Made by a program: the position numbers and the translations under genes | NCBI RefSeq assembly: GCF_000633355.1 | Contig: NZ_AYMQ01000105.1 | Coordinates: forward strand, 1 to 64,000 | Reading direction: 5' to 3' | Origin: Serratia sp. H1w | GTDB taxonomy: Bacteria > Pseudomonadota > Gammaproteobacteria > Enterobacterales > Enterobacteriaceae | DNA: 64,000 nt | Shown here: piece after piece, positions 54,073-62,925 of the stretch | Layout of the letters: each line of letters opens with the position of its first letter | Numbering within the stretch: the first letter of the stretch is position 1 | Notes under the pieces: model-generated | Seen by the model: the letters and a program-made list of their open reading frames with translations, nothing else | Database searches by the model: none | Told to the model about the DNA's origin: nothing

Positions 54073-55059
54073 ATGTCGTTACCGTCGGGTGTTGTAGCAG
54101 AACCGGTTGTGGTCAGTGGTGGGCTCCTACGGGGAGCAAACCAGGGTTATGTCATCGCCATTATCAGCGCCATGCTGCTGGCTTTCACCGCCATCATCAT
54201 CCGTGCGTTGACCGAGTATTACCATCTGCCAACTTTTGTATTGGCCTTTTGGCGTGCAGCCTTGGTAGCTCTGGTGCTATTGCCGCTGTTACTGTTGTTC
54301 AAACCGCAATGGGCACAGCTACGGCTTGAGCAAGTGCCGTTCTACGCGGGCTATGGTTTGCTATTGGCGCTGTTTAACAGCTTATGGACGCTCTCGGTGG
54401 CGCTCAATGGTGCCTCAGTGGCCACCATTCTGACCTACTGCTCGGTCGGTTTTACCGTATTTCTGGGGTGGATGCTGTACAACGAACGCCTCAGCCTGCG
54501 TGAGCTGCTGGTGATCCTAGTCAGCCTGGGTGGCTGCTTCCTGGTCAGTAATGGCGACAGCATGGGCAACACGCGTTTTGATCTGTTGGGGCTGATGGTC
54601 GGTATGTTGTCCGGTATCGGCTACACCTTGTATACCCTCGGCGGACGCATCGCCAGCGAGCGGCGTTACCCGGTGTGGAACACGATCCTCTACGTGTTTG
54701 GCTTTTCCGCCGCCTATCAGTGGTTGTTCAACACTTTACTGACGTTGTTCCCAATGGCCGCTTTTCAGGGGATGGCCGGCGATTTGTGGTTCCTTTCGCA
54801 GGGGGCACAGGGCATTCAGTGGAGTGGTTGGCTGCTGTTGGTTACGCTGGCCGCCGGGCCAACGCTGCTGGGCTTTGGCCTGTACAATATCAGCCTGAAA
54901 ACCATGCCGTTGGCGGTGGCCAACCTGATCCTGTCGCTGGAGTTGGTGTTCACCGCAGTGATTGCCTATTTCCTGTTGGGGGAAAACATGAACCAATTGC
55001 AGCTGTTGGGCAGCGCACTGGTGATGGGCGGGGTATTGATGCTGAGAAAGTCGGCTTAA
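54073..55059 (+). CDS. EamA-family (DMT superfamily) metabolite exporter
   Basis: A 328-residue inner-membrane protein with about ten helices in two EamA repeats (about 28-160 and 175-325), preceded by a polar N-terminal extension of about 25 residues. The second repeat ends in the typical PLAVANLILSLELVFTAVIAYFLLGE and a GGVLMLRK tail. EamA proteins export amino acids or other metabolites. The divergent PLP-binding regulator suggests an amine or amino acid substrate; this is inference. The ATG at 54073 is preceded by AGAGGG. Confidence 0.88.
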   Translation: MSLPSGVVAEPVVVSGGLLRGANQGYVIAIISAMLLAFTAIIIRALTEYYHLPTFVLAFWRAALVALVLLPLLLLFKPQWAQLRLEQVPFYAGYGLLLALFNSLWTLSVALNGASVATILTYCSVGFTVFLGWMLYNERLSLRELLVILVSLGGCFLVSNGDSMGNTRFDLLGLMVGMLSGIGYTLYTLGGRIASERRYPVWNTILYVFGFSAAYQWLFNTLLTLFPMAAFQGMAGDLWFLSQGAQGIQWSGWLLLVTLAAGPTLLGFGLYNISLKTMPLAVANLILSLELVFTAVIAYFLLGENMNQLQLLGSALVMGGVLMLRKSA

Positions 55060-55239
55060 GCTTGGTTTTCTGCACCGGTTTGCTATCATTGGCAGCGCAA
55101 CAGAAAGGTGCAGAAAATGACTCTCAATCCCAGGTTAAAACGAGCGCTTATCGCTTAATCAGGCAGTGTTTTTTGAACAGAAGACACTGCCACCGACATC
55201 ATGTTCCGTGGCTCTTATTACTTATCAAGAGAAGATGCC

Positions 55240-55869
55240 ATGTCTGAAAAACACTGGTCACAAATCGAATTACTCCACCAGACGGTAACCAACCCCAATA
55301 TTCTGGTTAAAGGAACCCACAGTTATTACAGCCATTGCTGGGATAACGGTTTTGAACGTTCTGTTGTGCGTTATTTGCATGGCGATGCGGTCAGTCAACA
55401 GTGGGAACCGCTGGGGCCGCTAGATCAATTGCATATTGGCGATTATGTCTGCATTGCTGCCGAGGCGGTGATCCTGATGGGCGGCAATCATACCCATCGT
55501 ATCGACTGGTTGAGCCTCTATCCCTTTATGGAAACCATTCAGGCTGCTTACTTGCCGAAAGGTGATACTCGCCTTGGCGATGGCTGTTGGATCGGGATGC
55601 GCGCCATGCTGATGCCGGGAGTCACGATTGGTGAAGGTGCTGTGGTTGCCGCCGGTAGTGTGGTAACTGCGGATGTCGAACCCTATACGATCGTGGGCGG
55701 CAATCCTGCCCGGATGATTAAGCGGCGATTCTCCCCGGAGACCATCGCGCGTTTACTCGCGTTGCATCTATACGATTTGCCCGCTGAGGCGTTCGCCAGC
55801 ATCCAGCCACGGTTGGCCAGCGATGATATTACGGCCCTGGAGCGGGCGCTTGAGGGGGTAAATAAATAA
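55240..55869 (+). CDS. CatB-like xenobiotic acetyltransferase (XAT, left-handed beta-helix)
   Basis: A 209-residue hexapeptide-repeat acetyltransferase of the CatB/Vat group. It has the family's N-terminal NPNILVKGTHSYYS, the catalytic-histidine region MGGNHTHRIDWLSLYPF (His about 77-79), the hexapeptide coil (IGMRAMLMPGVTIGEGAVVAAGSVV) and DVEPYTIVGGNPARMIKRRFS. CatB enzymes acetylate chloramphenicol and Vat enzymes streptogramins; which antibiotic, if any, is acted on here cannot be read from sequence. AAGAGAAG precedes ATG 55240. The 180 bp after the exporter gene hold no other gene that I can see. Confidence 0.85.
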   Translation: MSEKHWSQIELLHQTVTNPNILVKGTHSYYSHCWDNGFERSVVRYLHGDAVSQQWEPLGPLDQLHIGDYVCIAAEAVILMGGNHTHRIDWLSLYPFMETIQAAYLPKGDTRLGDGCWIGMRAMLMPGVTIGEGAVVAAGSVVTADVEPYTIVGGNPARMIKRRFSPETIARLLALHLYDLPAEAFASIQPRLASDDITALERALEGVNK

Positions 55870-55874
55870 TAAGC

Positions 55875-55900
55875 CGGGCGGGTTAACCCCGCCCGATTTA
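55875..55900. terminator. Terminator between acetyltransferase and tctA
   Basis: CGGGCGGGTTAACCCCGCCC plus G forms a strong stem (CGGGCGGG/CCCGCCCG) followed by ATTTA, between two converging genes. Confidence 0.85.
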
Positions 55901-55901
55901 G

Positions 55902-57422
55902 TTACTCGATCTCCGTTGCTTCACCGCTGATACGGCGCTGCTTGCGGAGTTTGCGCAGCAACGGTGGTAGCACCAGTACGGCAACGGCCAGCACCAACAG
56001 GCATTGGGCAATGGTGCTGCTCCACAGGATGCCATATTCCCCGTTACTGATAGACAACGCCCGACGCAGGTTCTGTTCCAGCATTTCTCCCAGCACAAAC
56101 CCCAGGATCAACGGCGACATCGGAAAGTGCATCTTGCGCAGGATGTAGCCAAACACCCCAAGCCCCACCATTAACAGCAGATCGAAGGTGGTGCTGTGCA
56201 CCGCATAGACCCCAACGGCGGAAACGGCGGCAATCGCCGGTACCAGGAACCACAGCGGTACAGTCAGCATACGGGTGAACAGGCCGATCAGTGGAATGTT
56301 CATGATCAACAGCATGACGTTGGCGATCAGCAGTGCGGCGATCAATCCCCAAACGATATCCGGCTGTTCGGTGAACATTGCCGGGCCAGGGGTGATGTTA
56401 TATAGCGTCAATGCGCCCATCATCACCGCAGTGGTCCCTGAACCTGGTACACCAAGGGTCAGCATCGGGATAAATGAACCGCAGGCGGAAGCGTTATTGG
56501 CGGCCTCCGGCGCGGCGACGCCACGGATGTCTCCCTTGCCGAATGATTCGCTGTTGCCACTGATACGCTTCTCCGTCATATAGGTGAGCGCACTGGCAAT
56601 GGTCGCCCCGGCACCGGGCAGAATACCGACGAAGAAACCGACAAAGGAGGAACGCAGGGTGGGGCCTACGCACTCGGCAGCTTCTTTGTGGTTAAACAGC
56701 ATACGACCGGTTTTGCGGATCAGTTTCTGGCCCGTGCTGGTACTCTCCAGCATCAGCAGGATCTCACTGACCGAGAACAGCCCGATCACCACCACGATAA
56801 ACTGAATGCCGTCGGAGAGGTGCACGCTGTCAAAGGTGAAGCGATAAACGCCGGTATTCGCGTCCACTCCTACTGTGGCCAGCCCCAGGCCGATCAGGGC
56901 TGCCAGCAGGGATTTCAGCGGGTTCTGGCTCATCATGCTGCCAAGGCAGGCAATGGCAAACACCATCAGGGCAAAATATTCTGCTGGACCAAATGCCAAT
57001 GACCAGTGGGCCAGTATCGGAGCAAACAGGATAATACCGACAATGGCAATCAGTGAACCAATAAAGGAACTGACTGCGGAGATCGACAATGCAACACCTG
57101 CGCGACCCTGTTGGGCCATAGGGTAGCCATCTAGTGCGGTCATGATCGCGGCCGCATCTCCCGGTACGTTGAGCAGGATCGAGGAGATCCTTCCGCCGTA
57201 TTCACAGCCGATATACACCGTGGCCAGCAGGATCAGGGCCGACTCTGGGGGTAATTTCAGGGCAAAAGCCAGTGGTAACAGGATTGCCACGCCGTTGATT
57301 GGGCCAAGGCCCGGCAGCAGCCCGACGATGGTACCCACAAAGCAGCCGATCAGGGCAATCATCAGGTTCTGGGGCAGCAGTGCCACTTCGAACCCTTGTG
57401 ATAAATACATCCAGGTTTCCAT
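55902..57422 (-). CDS. tctA: Tripartite tricarboxylate transporter large permease TctA
   Basis: A 506-residue inner-membrane protein with 11-12 helices, the main permease of the citrate/tricarboxylate TTT system. GLLPGLGPINGVAILLPLAF (about 33-52) is the conserved N-terminal motif, and a second related motif appears as GILPGAGATIASALTYM. The start at 57422 (METWMYLSQGFEVALLP) is preferred; an in-frame codon at 57446 would overlap tctB. It is the last gene of tctCBA. The C-terminal cytoplasmic tail is basic. Confidence 0.93.
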   Translation of the reverse strand: METWMYLSQGFEVALLPQNLMIALIGCFVGTIVGLLPGLGPINGVAILLPLAFALKLPPESALILLATVYIGCEYGGRISSILLNVPGDAAAIMTALDGYPMAQQGRAGVALSISAVSSFIGSLIAIVGIILFAPILAHWSLAFGPAEYFALMVFAIACLGSMMSQNPLKSLLAALIGLGLATVGVDANTGVYRFTFDSVHLSDGIQFIVVVIGLFSVSEILLMLESTSTGQKLIRKTGRMLFNHKEAAECVGPTLRSSFVGFFVGILPGAGATIASALTYMTEKRISGNSESFGKGDIRGVAAPEAANNASACGSFIPMLTLGVPGSGTTAVMMGALTLYNITPGPAMFTEQPDIVWGLIAALLIANVMLLIMNIPLIGLFTRMLTVPLWFLVPAIAAVSAVGVYAVHSTTFDLLLMVGLGVFGYILRKMHFPMSPLILGFVLGEMLEQNLRRALSISNGEYGILWSSTIAQCLLVLAVAVLVLPPLLRKLRKQRRISGEATEIE

Positions 57423-57433
57423 TATCGCTCCCG

Positions 57434-57865
57434 TTAGCTCAGCCAAACGCCAAGTGGCAGTGTGACATCGAGTAAATAATCAAAGGCGTAGAACAGCGTC
57501 ACGCCCATTACCACGCCTGAGATCAACGCGGCTTTGATACTGGCCTGGAACAACAGGCCGATGCTGAACGTCAGCAGGGCCGTTGCCAGCGGGAAGCCGA
57601 GCCACTCAAATCCCCAGGCGTACAGCACCAGGGTGATCACCAGTACCAGCAAACGTTGCAGCACTTTGTGATGTGGCCACTCGACCCACTGCGGCTGACG
57701 TAACAACAAGAGTGCGGCACACAGGGACATCAGGCTTAAAATGGTCAACGGGAAGGGGCGTGGCCCCAAGGGTTCGTAACTGTATTCGCTCTGGATACCC
57801 CAACCGATAAACAGACCGCCGCCACACAGCAACAACCACAGACCCGCAAAAATACGATCGCTCAT
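57434..57865 (-). CDS. tctB: Tripartite tricarboxylate transporter small permease TctB
   Basis: A 143-residue protein with four hydrophobic helices, the small membrane subunit that works with TctA. The sequence is poorly conserved across the family, so the call rests on size, four-helix topology and position between tctC (14-bp gap) and tctA (11-bp gap). Confidence 0.88.
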   Translation of the reverse strand: MSDRIFAGLWLLLCGGGLFIGWGIQSEYSYEPLGPRPFPLTILSLMSLCAALLLLRQPQWVEWPHHKVLQRLLVLVITLVLYAWGFEWLGFPLATALLTFSIGLLFQASIKAALISGVVMGVTLFYAFDYLLDVTLPLGVWLS

Positions 57866-57879
57866 ACAATACCTCTGGG

Positions 57880-58860
57880 TTATTTGGCCAGCCCGAACGC
57901 TTTGGCCTGTTCACGGTACTGGGTAACCTGAGTTTTCACGTAGGCATCCAACTCCTTGCCGGTCAGGTTGAATTCAAACAGACCACGCAGATCGCGCTGT
58001 TGCTTGAATTCCTCGGTTGTCATCATGGTTTTGAAGGTATCTATCCACCATTGATACTCGGCTTCGGTGACTTTGGGGCCAAGGTAGAAGCCGCGGATGA
58101 TTGGCCACACCAGGTTGAACCCTTGCTCTTTGGCAGTAGGCACGTTGGCCAGTTCGCCCGGCAGGCGTTCTTCGGCATAGACGGCCAGTACCCGCAACTT
58201 ATCGCCCTTCAGGTAAGGCACCATCTCGCTCAGATCGCCGGAGACCGCTTGAATGTGGTTGCCCAGCAGTGCTGTCACCGACTCGCCACCGCCTTCAAAC
58301 GCCACATAGCGCATCTTGTGGGGATTGACGCCAACCTCACGGGCCAGCAGCGCGGTTTTCATCCAGTCCTGACTACCAATGGAGGCTCCGGCACCAAACA
58401 CCACGCTGTTGGGATCTTTTCGGAAGGCGCTCATCAGCTCTTTCAGCGTCTTGTAAGGTGAGTCGGCGCGGACGGCGATCATGCCGTAGTCGGTACCCAC
58501 AGCTGCCAGCCATTTCACATCATCCACGTTGTAACGGCCAAACTTGCCCTGTGACAGGTTCAACAGCGAACCGCCAGAAAACGCCACCATGGTGCCAAAT
58601 TCTGCGGGTCGCTGGGCAACGATAGCGTTATAGGCCACCGCTCCCACGCCGCCAGGCATGTAGGTGACGCGCATCGGTTTATCAATGGCCTTGGTTTCTT
58701 GTAAGGAGATCTGGATCAGTTTGCAGGTGAGGTCGAAGCCTCCGCCGGGTTTGGCTGGGGCGATACATTCGGTGCGTTTTGGTGCTTCCACGGCGAACGC
58801 CTGGTTAGCGGCGAACAGCAGAACAGTGGTGGTAAGCGTACAGGTAATTATTCTTTTCAT
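57880..58860 (-). CDS. tctC: Tricarboxylate-binding periplasmic protein TctC
   Basis: A 326-residue periplasmic solute receptor of the Bug/TctC family. The signal peptide is about residues 1-23 (cleaved near AFA-VEA). CIAPAKPGGGFDLTCKLIQ and VTYMPGGVGAVAYNAIV are the conserved ligand-loop segments. It captures citrate or similar tricarboxylates for TctAB. It is the first gene of the operon, divergent from tctDE across 123 bp. Confidence 0.93.
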   Translation of the reverse strand: MKRIITCTLTTTVLLFAANQAFAVEAPKRTECIAPAKPGGGFDLTCKLIQISLQETKAIDKPMRVTYMPGGVGAVAYNAIVAQRPAEFGTMVAFSGGSLLNLSQGKFGRYNVDDVKWLAAVGTDYGMIAVRADSPYKTLKELMSAFRKDPNSVVFGAGASIGSQDWMKTALLAREVGVNPHKMRYVAFEGGGESVTALLGNHIQAVSGDLSEMVPYLKGDKLRVLAVYAEERLPGELANVPTAKEQGFNLVWPIIRGFYLGPKVTEAEYQWWIDTFKTMMTTEEFKQQRDLRGLFEFNLTGKELDAYVKTQVTQYREQAKAFGLAK

Positions 58861-58898
58861 GACGTTTCCCCATCGGTTTTATTTCAGTTTGTGAGAAT

Positions 58899-58914
58899 CC
58901 CCGCTGACACGGGG
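58899..58914. promoter_or_regulatory. Inverted repeat in the tctC-tctD divergent promoter
   Basis: CCCCGCTGACACGGGG (CCCCG/CGGGG around a 6-base centre) lies 38 bp upstream of tctC and 69 bp upstream of tctD. It is in the right place for a TctD or repressor site; the role is inference. Confidence 0.4.
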
Positions 58915-58983
58915 TTGCTAAATTGTTAAAACAGAAACCTTTCATTTACCTTTCAGTGCCTGGGAAAGTTTACAGGATGTGAT

Positions 58984-59658
58984 ATGCGTCTCTTGTTAGT
59001 GGAAGATCACCCCGAACTGGCTCATTGGTTGCAAAAAGCGCTTACCGGTCTTGGGTTTGCGGTGGATGTCGCGATAGATGGCGTGGCGGCAGACCATCTG
59101 CTATTGAATGAGCAATATGCGCTGGTGGTGTTGGATGTGGCGCTACCGCGGCTCAACGGGCTGGAGCTGTTGGCGCGGTTGCGTAAGCGTGGTCAGGCCT
59201 TGTCAGTGTTGCTATTGACGGCCCGCACCGAGGTCGCCGATCGGGTCAAGGGGTTAAATCTGGGGGCCGATGATTACCTCACCAAGCCCTTCGAACTTGA
59301 TGAGTTGGAGGCTCGCATCCGGGCGTTGCTGCGCCGCAGCGTTGGCGTGACACAACAGGCACTGGAATTCGGTTTGCTGACTTATCACGACGAGGGCTAT
59401 TTCCTGCTGGCAGAAAAACCCCTGTCGTTAACCCCCCGCGAGCTGGCGGTATTGACCACTTTGATGCTTCGCCGTGGCCGTCCGGTGGCCAAGCAACAAC
59501 TGTTTGAACAAGTATTTACGCTCTCTGACGAGGCCAATCCCGAAAGCATCGAACTTTACGTCCATCGCGTGCGTAAGAAACTCCAGGGCAGCAACGTGGC
59601 GATCGTGACGTTGCGTGGCCTGGGTTACAGCCTGGAGTTGTGTGATGAGGTGGTTTAA
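58984..59658 (+). CDS. tctD: Response regulator TctD
   Basis: A 224-residue OmpR-type regulator. The receiver domain (about 1-115) has acidic residues Glu7/Asp8, phospho-acceptor Asp51 (VVLDVALP) and Lys in LTKPF. The winged-helix DNA-binding domain (about 125-220) has LTPRELAVLTTLMLRRGRPV and YVHRVRKKL. It is expected to activate tctCBA in response to tricarboxylates. It ends in a 14-bp overlap with tctE. Confidence 0.93.
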   Translation: MRLLLVEDHPELAHWLQKALTGLGFAVDVAIDGVAADHLLLNEQYALVVLDVALPRLNGLELLARLRKRGQALSVLLLTARTEVADRVKGLNLGADDYLTKPFELDELEARIRALLRRSVGVTQQALEFGLLTYHDEGYFLLAEKPLSLTPRELAVLTTLMLRRGRPVAKQQLFEQVFTLSDEANPESIELYVHRVRKKLQGSNVAIVTLRGLGYSLELCDEVV

Positions 59659-61057
59659 AGCGCCGCGATCGTTGTTTAATCAGTTGCTGTTGTTCTTTGG
59701 CTTGCCATTGCTGGTGTTGGGCGGGATCTCGATCTACACCCACTATTTCAGCGCCATGCGTGCGGCAACGTTGGCCTACGATCGTACCTTGCTGGCGTCG
59801 GCACGCACGGTGGCAGAGCAGTTAGTGGTGCGAAATCAGCGGTTGGAGGTGGATGTGCCCTATGTGGTGCTGGACAGTTTCGAGCGTAATATGAACGATC
59901 GATTGTACTACCAGGTGATTTCACCCGAGGGCAAAAATATCGCGGGCTATAACGATTTGCCCAAGATGCCGCCCTATGTTCCCCGTTCTAACCTGTATCC
60001 GGCCCTGGTACATTTTTACGATGCACACTATCGTGACCACCCTATTCGAGTAGCCGCGTTGTTCCAACCGGTCAATGAAGGTGGGGTGATGGGAATAGCG
60101 ACCATACTGGTGGCGGAAACGCTGGAGTCGCGGCGCTATCTGGCACGACAGATGCTGCTGGCGGCGTTGTTCAGTCAGGGGACGGTGGTGGTATTGACCT
60201 TGATACTGGCTTACATCTTGCTGAAAAAGCTACTGCAACCGTTGCGCAAGCTTTCCAGCATTATGCTGCGGCGCGATCCGGGGGAACTGACCCCGTTGCC
60301 GATGGTGTTGCACTGGTCGGAAATGCAGCCGCTGTTGTTGGCATTCAATCGCTATATTGAGCGGCTGCGGTTGATGGTGGCACGTCAGGAACGCTTTAGT
60401 GCCGATGCTTCCCACCAGTTGCGTACGCCGCTCACGGTGTTGAAAACCCAGGTGGGTGTGGCATTGGCCAGTGAAAGGCCAGAACAGTGGCGTGAAAGCC
60501 TGGAAGGGATGAGCGCGACTCTGGACAGCACGTTCGCGCTGACCGATCGCCTGCTGTACCTCTCGCGGCTGAAGGCGCACGAGCATCAAGCCGAGCGTAA
60601 ATTGCAGCCGGTTAATCTGGCACAGGTGCTACGCGATGCCTGTTTTTCTCGCCTGCCACAGGCCCGCAGCAAGCGGATCGATCTTGGTTATGAAGGGGTA
60701 GGCGTTTGTTGGGTGGCCGGTGAGGCGTTGCTGCTGGCGGAGCTTTGCGCCAACCTGCTGGATAACGCGCTGAAATACACTCCGGTTCGGGGAATAGTCA
60801 CCGCGCGTTTGTTGATGGTGAATGAGCAGGGACTGTTGGAAATCGAAGACAGCGGTCCGGGTATTGCTCAGGATCAGAGGGTAGCCGCGCTGCAGCCGTT
60901 TCGCCGGCTGGATAACGTCGTCGACCAGCCTGGTGCCGGATTGGGATTGGCGTTGGTAAAAGATATTACCGCTTATCACGCTACCCGCCCGGAATTACTG
61001 AGTTCTGACGTGCTAGGGGGGTTATTGGTTCGTGTAAGGTTTAAATTGCTGGATTGA
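59645..61057 (+). CDS. tctE: Sensor histidine kinase TctE
   Basis: A 470-residue inner-membrane kinase. Two transmembrane helices (about 12-31 and 171-193) flank a periplasmic sensor domain (32-170). A HAMP-like linker is followed by the H box FSADASHQLRTPLT (His257) and the ATPase domain with N box LCANLLDNALKYTP and G boxes DSGPGIA and GAGLGLALV. It senses external tricarboxylate and phosphorylates TctD. ATG 59645 lies inside the tctD end; an earlier in-frame codon at 59615 is less likely. Confidence 0.92.
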   Translation: MRWFKAPRSLFNQLLLFFGLPLLVLGGISIYTHYFSAMRAATLAYDRTLLASARTVAEQLVVRNQRLEVDVPYVVLDSFERNMNDRLYYQVISPEGKNIAGYNDLPKMPPYVPRSNLYPALVHFYDAHYRDHPIRVAALFQPVNEGGVMGIATILVAETLESRRYLARQMLLAALFSQGTVVVLTLILAYILLKKLLQPLRKLSSIMLRRDPGELTPLPMVLHWSEMQPLLLAFNRYIERLRLMVARQERFSADASHQLRTPLTVLKTQVGVALASERPEQWRESLEGMSATLDSTFALTDRLLYLSRLKAHEHQAERKLQPVNLAQVLRDACFSRLPQARSKRIDLGYEGVGVCWVAGEALLLAELCANLLDNALKYTPVRGIVTARLLMVNEQGLLEIEDSGPGIAQDQRVAALQPFRRLDNVVDQPGAGLGLALVKDITAYHATRPELLSSDVLGGLLVRVRFKLLD

Positions 61058-61092
61058 TAGGGATTAATGGAGTCAAACCGTGGCACGTTCAG

Positions 61093-61128
61093 TCCCCTCT
61101 CCCTGTGGGAGAGGGTTAGGGTGAGGGG
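61093..61128. repeat. Palindromic intergenic repeat, copy 6 (half element)
   Basis: TCCCCTCTCCCTGTGGGAGA and GGGTTAGGGTGAGGGG form one end of the repeat family. Just upstream, GTGGCACGTTCAGTC (from about 61079) matches the inner part of copy 4. The other end is missing. It lies between converging tctE and an exporter gene. Confidence 0.82.
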
Positions 61129-61133
61129 TTGCC

Positions 61134-62024
61134 TTATGGTGTGACGGCGCTTTTCTTGCGTCCCAACGGCGTGCGCAAGCGTTGCGACAAGATCACCCCG
61201 AGTAGCGCGACTCCGCCGCCGATCAGATGATAGCTCTGCAAATGTTCGTGCAGGAACAATACTGCGATAACGGCGGTGAATACCGGTGCCAGATTCATAA
61301 ATATCGACGCCTTGTTGGCTCCCAGGCGCATAACACCCTGGATCCACAGGAACGGCGCAGCAATCGAGGCCGGGATACCAGCAAACAGCACCAGCGGGAT
61401 GTTCTGGCTATTGAGCTGTACATCGTGCGCCATCAGGAAGTTCGGCAACAGCAACAGCACGCCAAAAACGATCTGCACATACAGCGACTGCCAGTTGGGT
61501 AGCGGGATCGCCCAGCGTTTGGTCAACACGCCGTACAGGGCGTAGGAGGCCGAGGCGCCAAACATCATCAGTTCACCTTTGCCGATGCCATGTTGCAGTA
61601 GCAGCCCCGGCTGACCCGCGCTCACCAACCACACCAGCCCACCCAGCGACAGAATACTGCCCAGTGCGATACCCACGGTGGGGGCAACTCGCAGGACAAA
61701 GATGCCGATTAACACCGTCAGCAGGGGGATCAGGGAATTGAGGATGCCCATAAACAGCGCGCTGACGCTATGCGCGGCGTAATAGGCCAGGCTTTGGTAG
61801 AGCACCATCCCCAACAGACCGAGGATCAGTAGTTTCCACCAGTTGGCGCGTATGGCAGGCCAATTGCGGATCGCGCCAGGCAGCACGAAGGGGGTAAGCA
61901 CGATCAACGCCAATACCCAACGATAGAAGGAGATAGCCGCCGGATCGATAGCGGTTGCCGACACTTTGCTGACTACGGCGTTAATTGACCAAATCAGCAC
62001 TGCCAACAGGGGAAAAAGCACGTT
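61134..62024 (-). CDS. EamA-family (DMT superfamily) exporter
   Basis: A 296-residue inner-membrane protein with ten helices in two EamA repeats: FPLLAVLIWSINAVVSKVSA starts the first, and MNLAPVFTAVIAVLFLHEHLQ lies in the second. Exports small metabolites; the substrate is unknown. Start ATG 62024 is preferred to 62045 by family alignment. It is divergent from an AraC-type regulator gene (111 bp between), which probably controls it. Confidence 0.88.
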   Translation of the reverse strand, partial: NVLFPLLAVLIWSINAVVSKVSATAIDPAAISFYRWVLALIVLTPFVLPGAIRNWPAIRANWWKLLILGLLGMVLYQSLAYYAAHSVSALFMGILNSLIPLLTVLIGIFVLRVAPTVGIALGSILSLGGLVWLVSAGQPGLLLQHGIGKGELMMFGASASYALYGVLTKRWAIPLPNWQSLYVQIVFGVLLLLPNFLMAHDVQLNSQNIPLVLFAGIPASIAAPFLWIQGVMRLGANKASIFMNLAPVFTAVIAVLFLHEHLQSYHLIGGGVALLGVILSQRLRTPLGRKKSAVTP

Positions 62025-62135
62025 CATGATAATTATTCTCAACAACTTATAACATGCTGGCTAGTCTACCCGTGTCCGGTTTATTATATATAGTCAAAAC
62101 CAGACAGCATTTCGCGAAATCAAGACAACTTCATC

Positions 62136-62909
62136 ATGGCCGAAACTCGTAACTACCCTACCGCAGACGTCGCTGCACCGCGCACGCTATTTTTCCGCTG
62201 TGAAGAAACCAATGCGGATACCGAATACTCGCCGCATAGCCACAACTGGGGTCAGCTGATTTGTGTTAAAACCGGGGTGATCGCACTGAATATCGCCGGA
62301 CAGCGCTTTTTAGCCCCGCCGGAGTTTGCCGTCTGGCTGCCACCGGGGATGGAGCATTCCAGCCATAACCGCAAACCGGTACTGTTTCGTACCATCAATA
62401 TCGCCAAGTCGTTGTGCGCGGGATTGCCGGAGGAGGCCTGCTTAATCAACGTATCGCCAGTGTTCAGCGCCATTGTTGAGGACTGCCTGCTGCGCAAGAT
62501 GCTGGAGCCGACCAGCGAAGAGGATCTGCGCCTGTGCCGGGTGTTGATCGACCAACTGCGTATTTCCCCGGTTCAGCAAACCTATCTGCCTACCACGCAA
62601 GATAAATTCCTCGGCCCGGTGCTACAGGCGCTGGAGCGTTGCCCATCGGACAACACCTCTTTGGCGGTGTGGGCCAGCAAGGTGTATACCACCGAACGTA
62701 CGTTGTCGCGCCGCTGCCAGCAGGAGTTGGGAATGTCGTTTAGCGAGTGGCGTCAGCGCCTGCGTTTCTTACATGCGCTGTCGTTGCTCGAACAGGGGAA
62801 AACCGTGCAGGAGGTGGCGCTCGATGTGGGTTACAGCTCGGCTTCCGCGTTTATTGTGATGTTCCAGCAGATCGCCGGCACCACGCCAGAGCGTTTCCGC
62901 CGGACATAA
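62136..62909 (+). CDS. AraC-family transcriptional regulator
   Basis: A 257-residue regulator. The N-terminal cupin-like sensor domain (about 20-110; HSHNWGQLICVKTGVIALNI and WLPPGMEHSSHN) is followed by a C-terminal AraC DNA-binding domain (about 155-257) with two helix-turn-helix units; the second is QEVALDVGYSSASAFIVMFQQIAGTTPERFRR. The arrangement resembles E. coli NimR/NimT, an AraC regulator with a divergent exporter, but the exporter here is EamA-type. The ligand is unknown. Confidence 0.88.
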   Translation: MAETRNYPTADVAAPRTLFFRCEETNADTEYSPHSHNWGQLICVKTGVIALNIAGQRFLAPPEFAVWLPPGMEHSSHNRKPVLFRTINIAKSLCAGLPEEACLINVSPVFSAIVEDCLLRKMLEPTSEEDLRLCRVLIDQLRISPVQQTYLPTTQDKFLGPVLQALERCPSDNTSLAVWASKVYTTERTLSRRCQQELGMSFSEWRQRLRFLHALSLLEQGKTVQEVALDVGYSSASAFIVMFQQIAGTTPERFRRT

Positions 62910-62925
62910 CCATGCTGTTGGGCCA

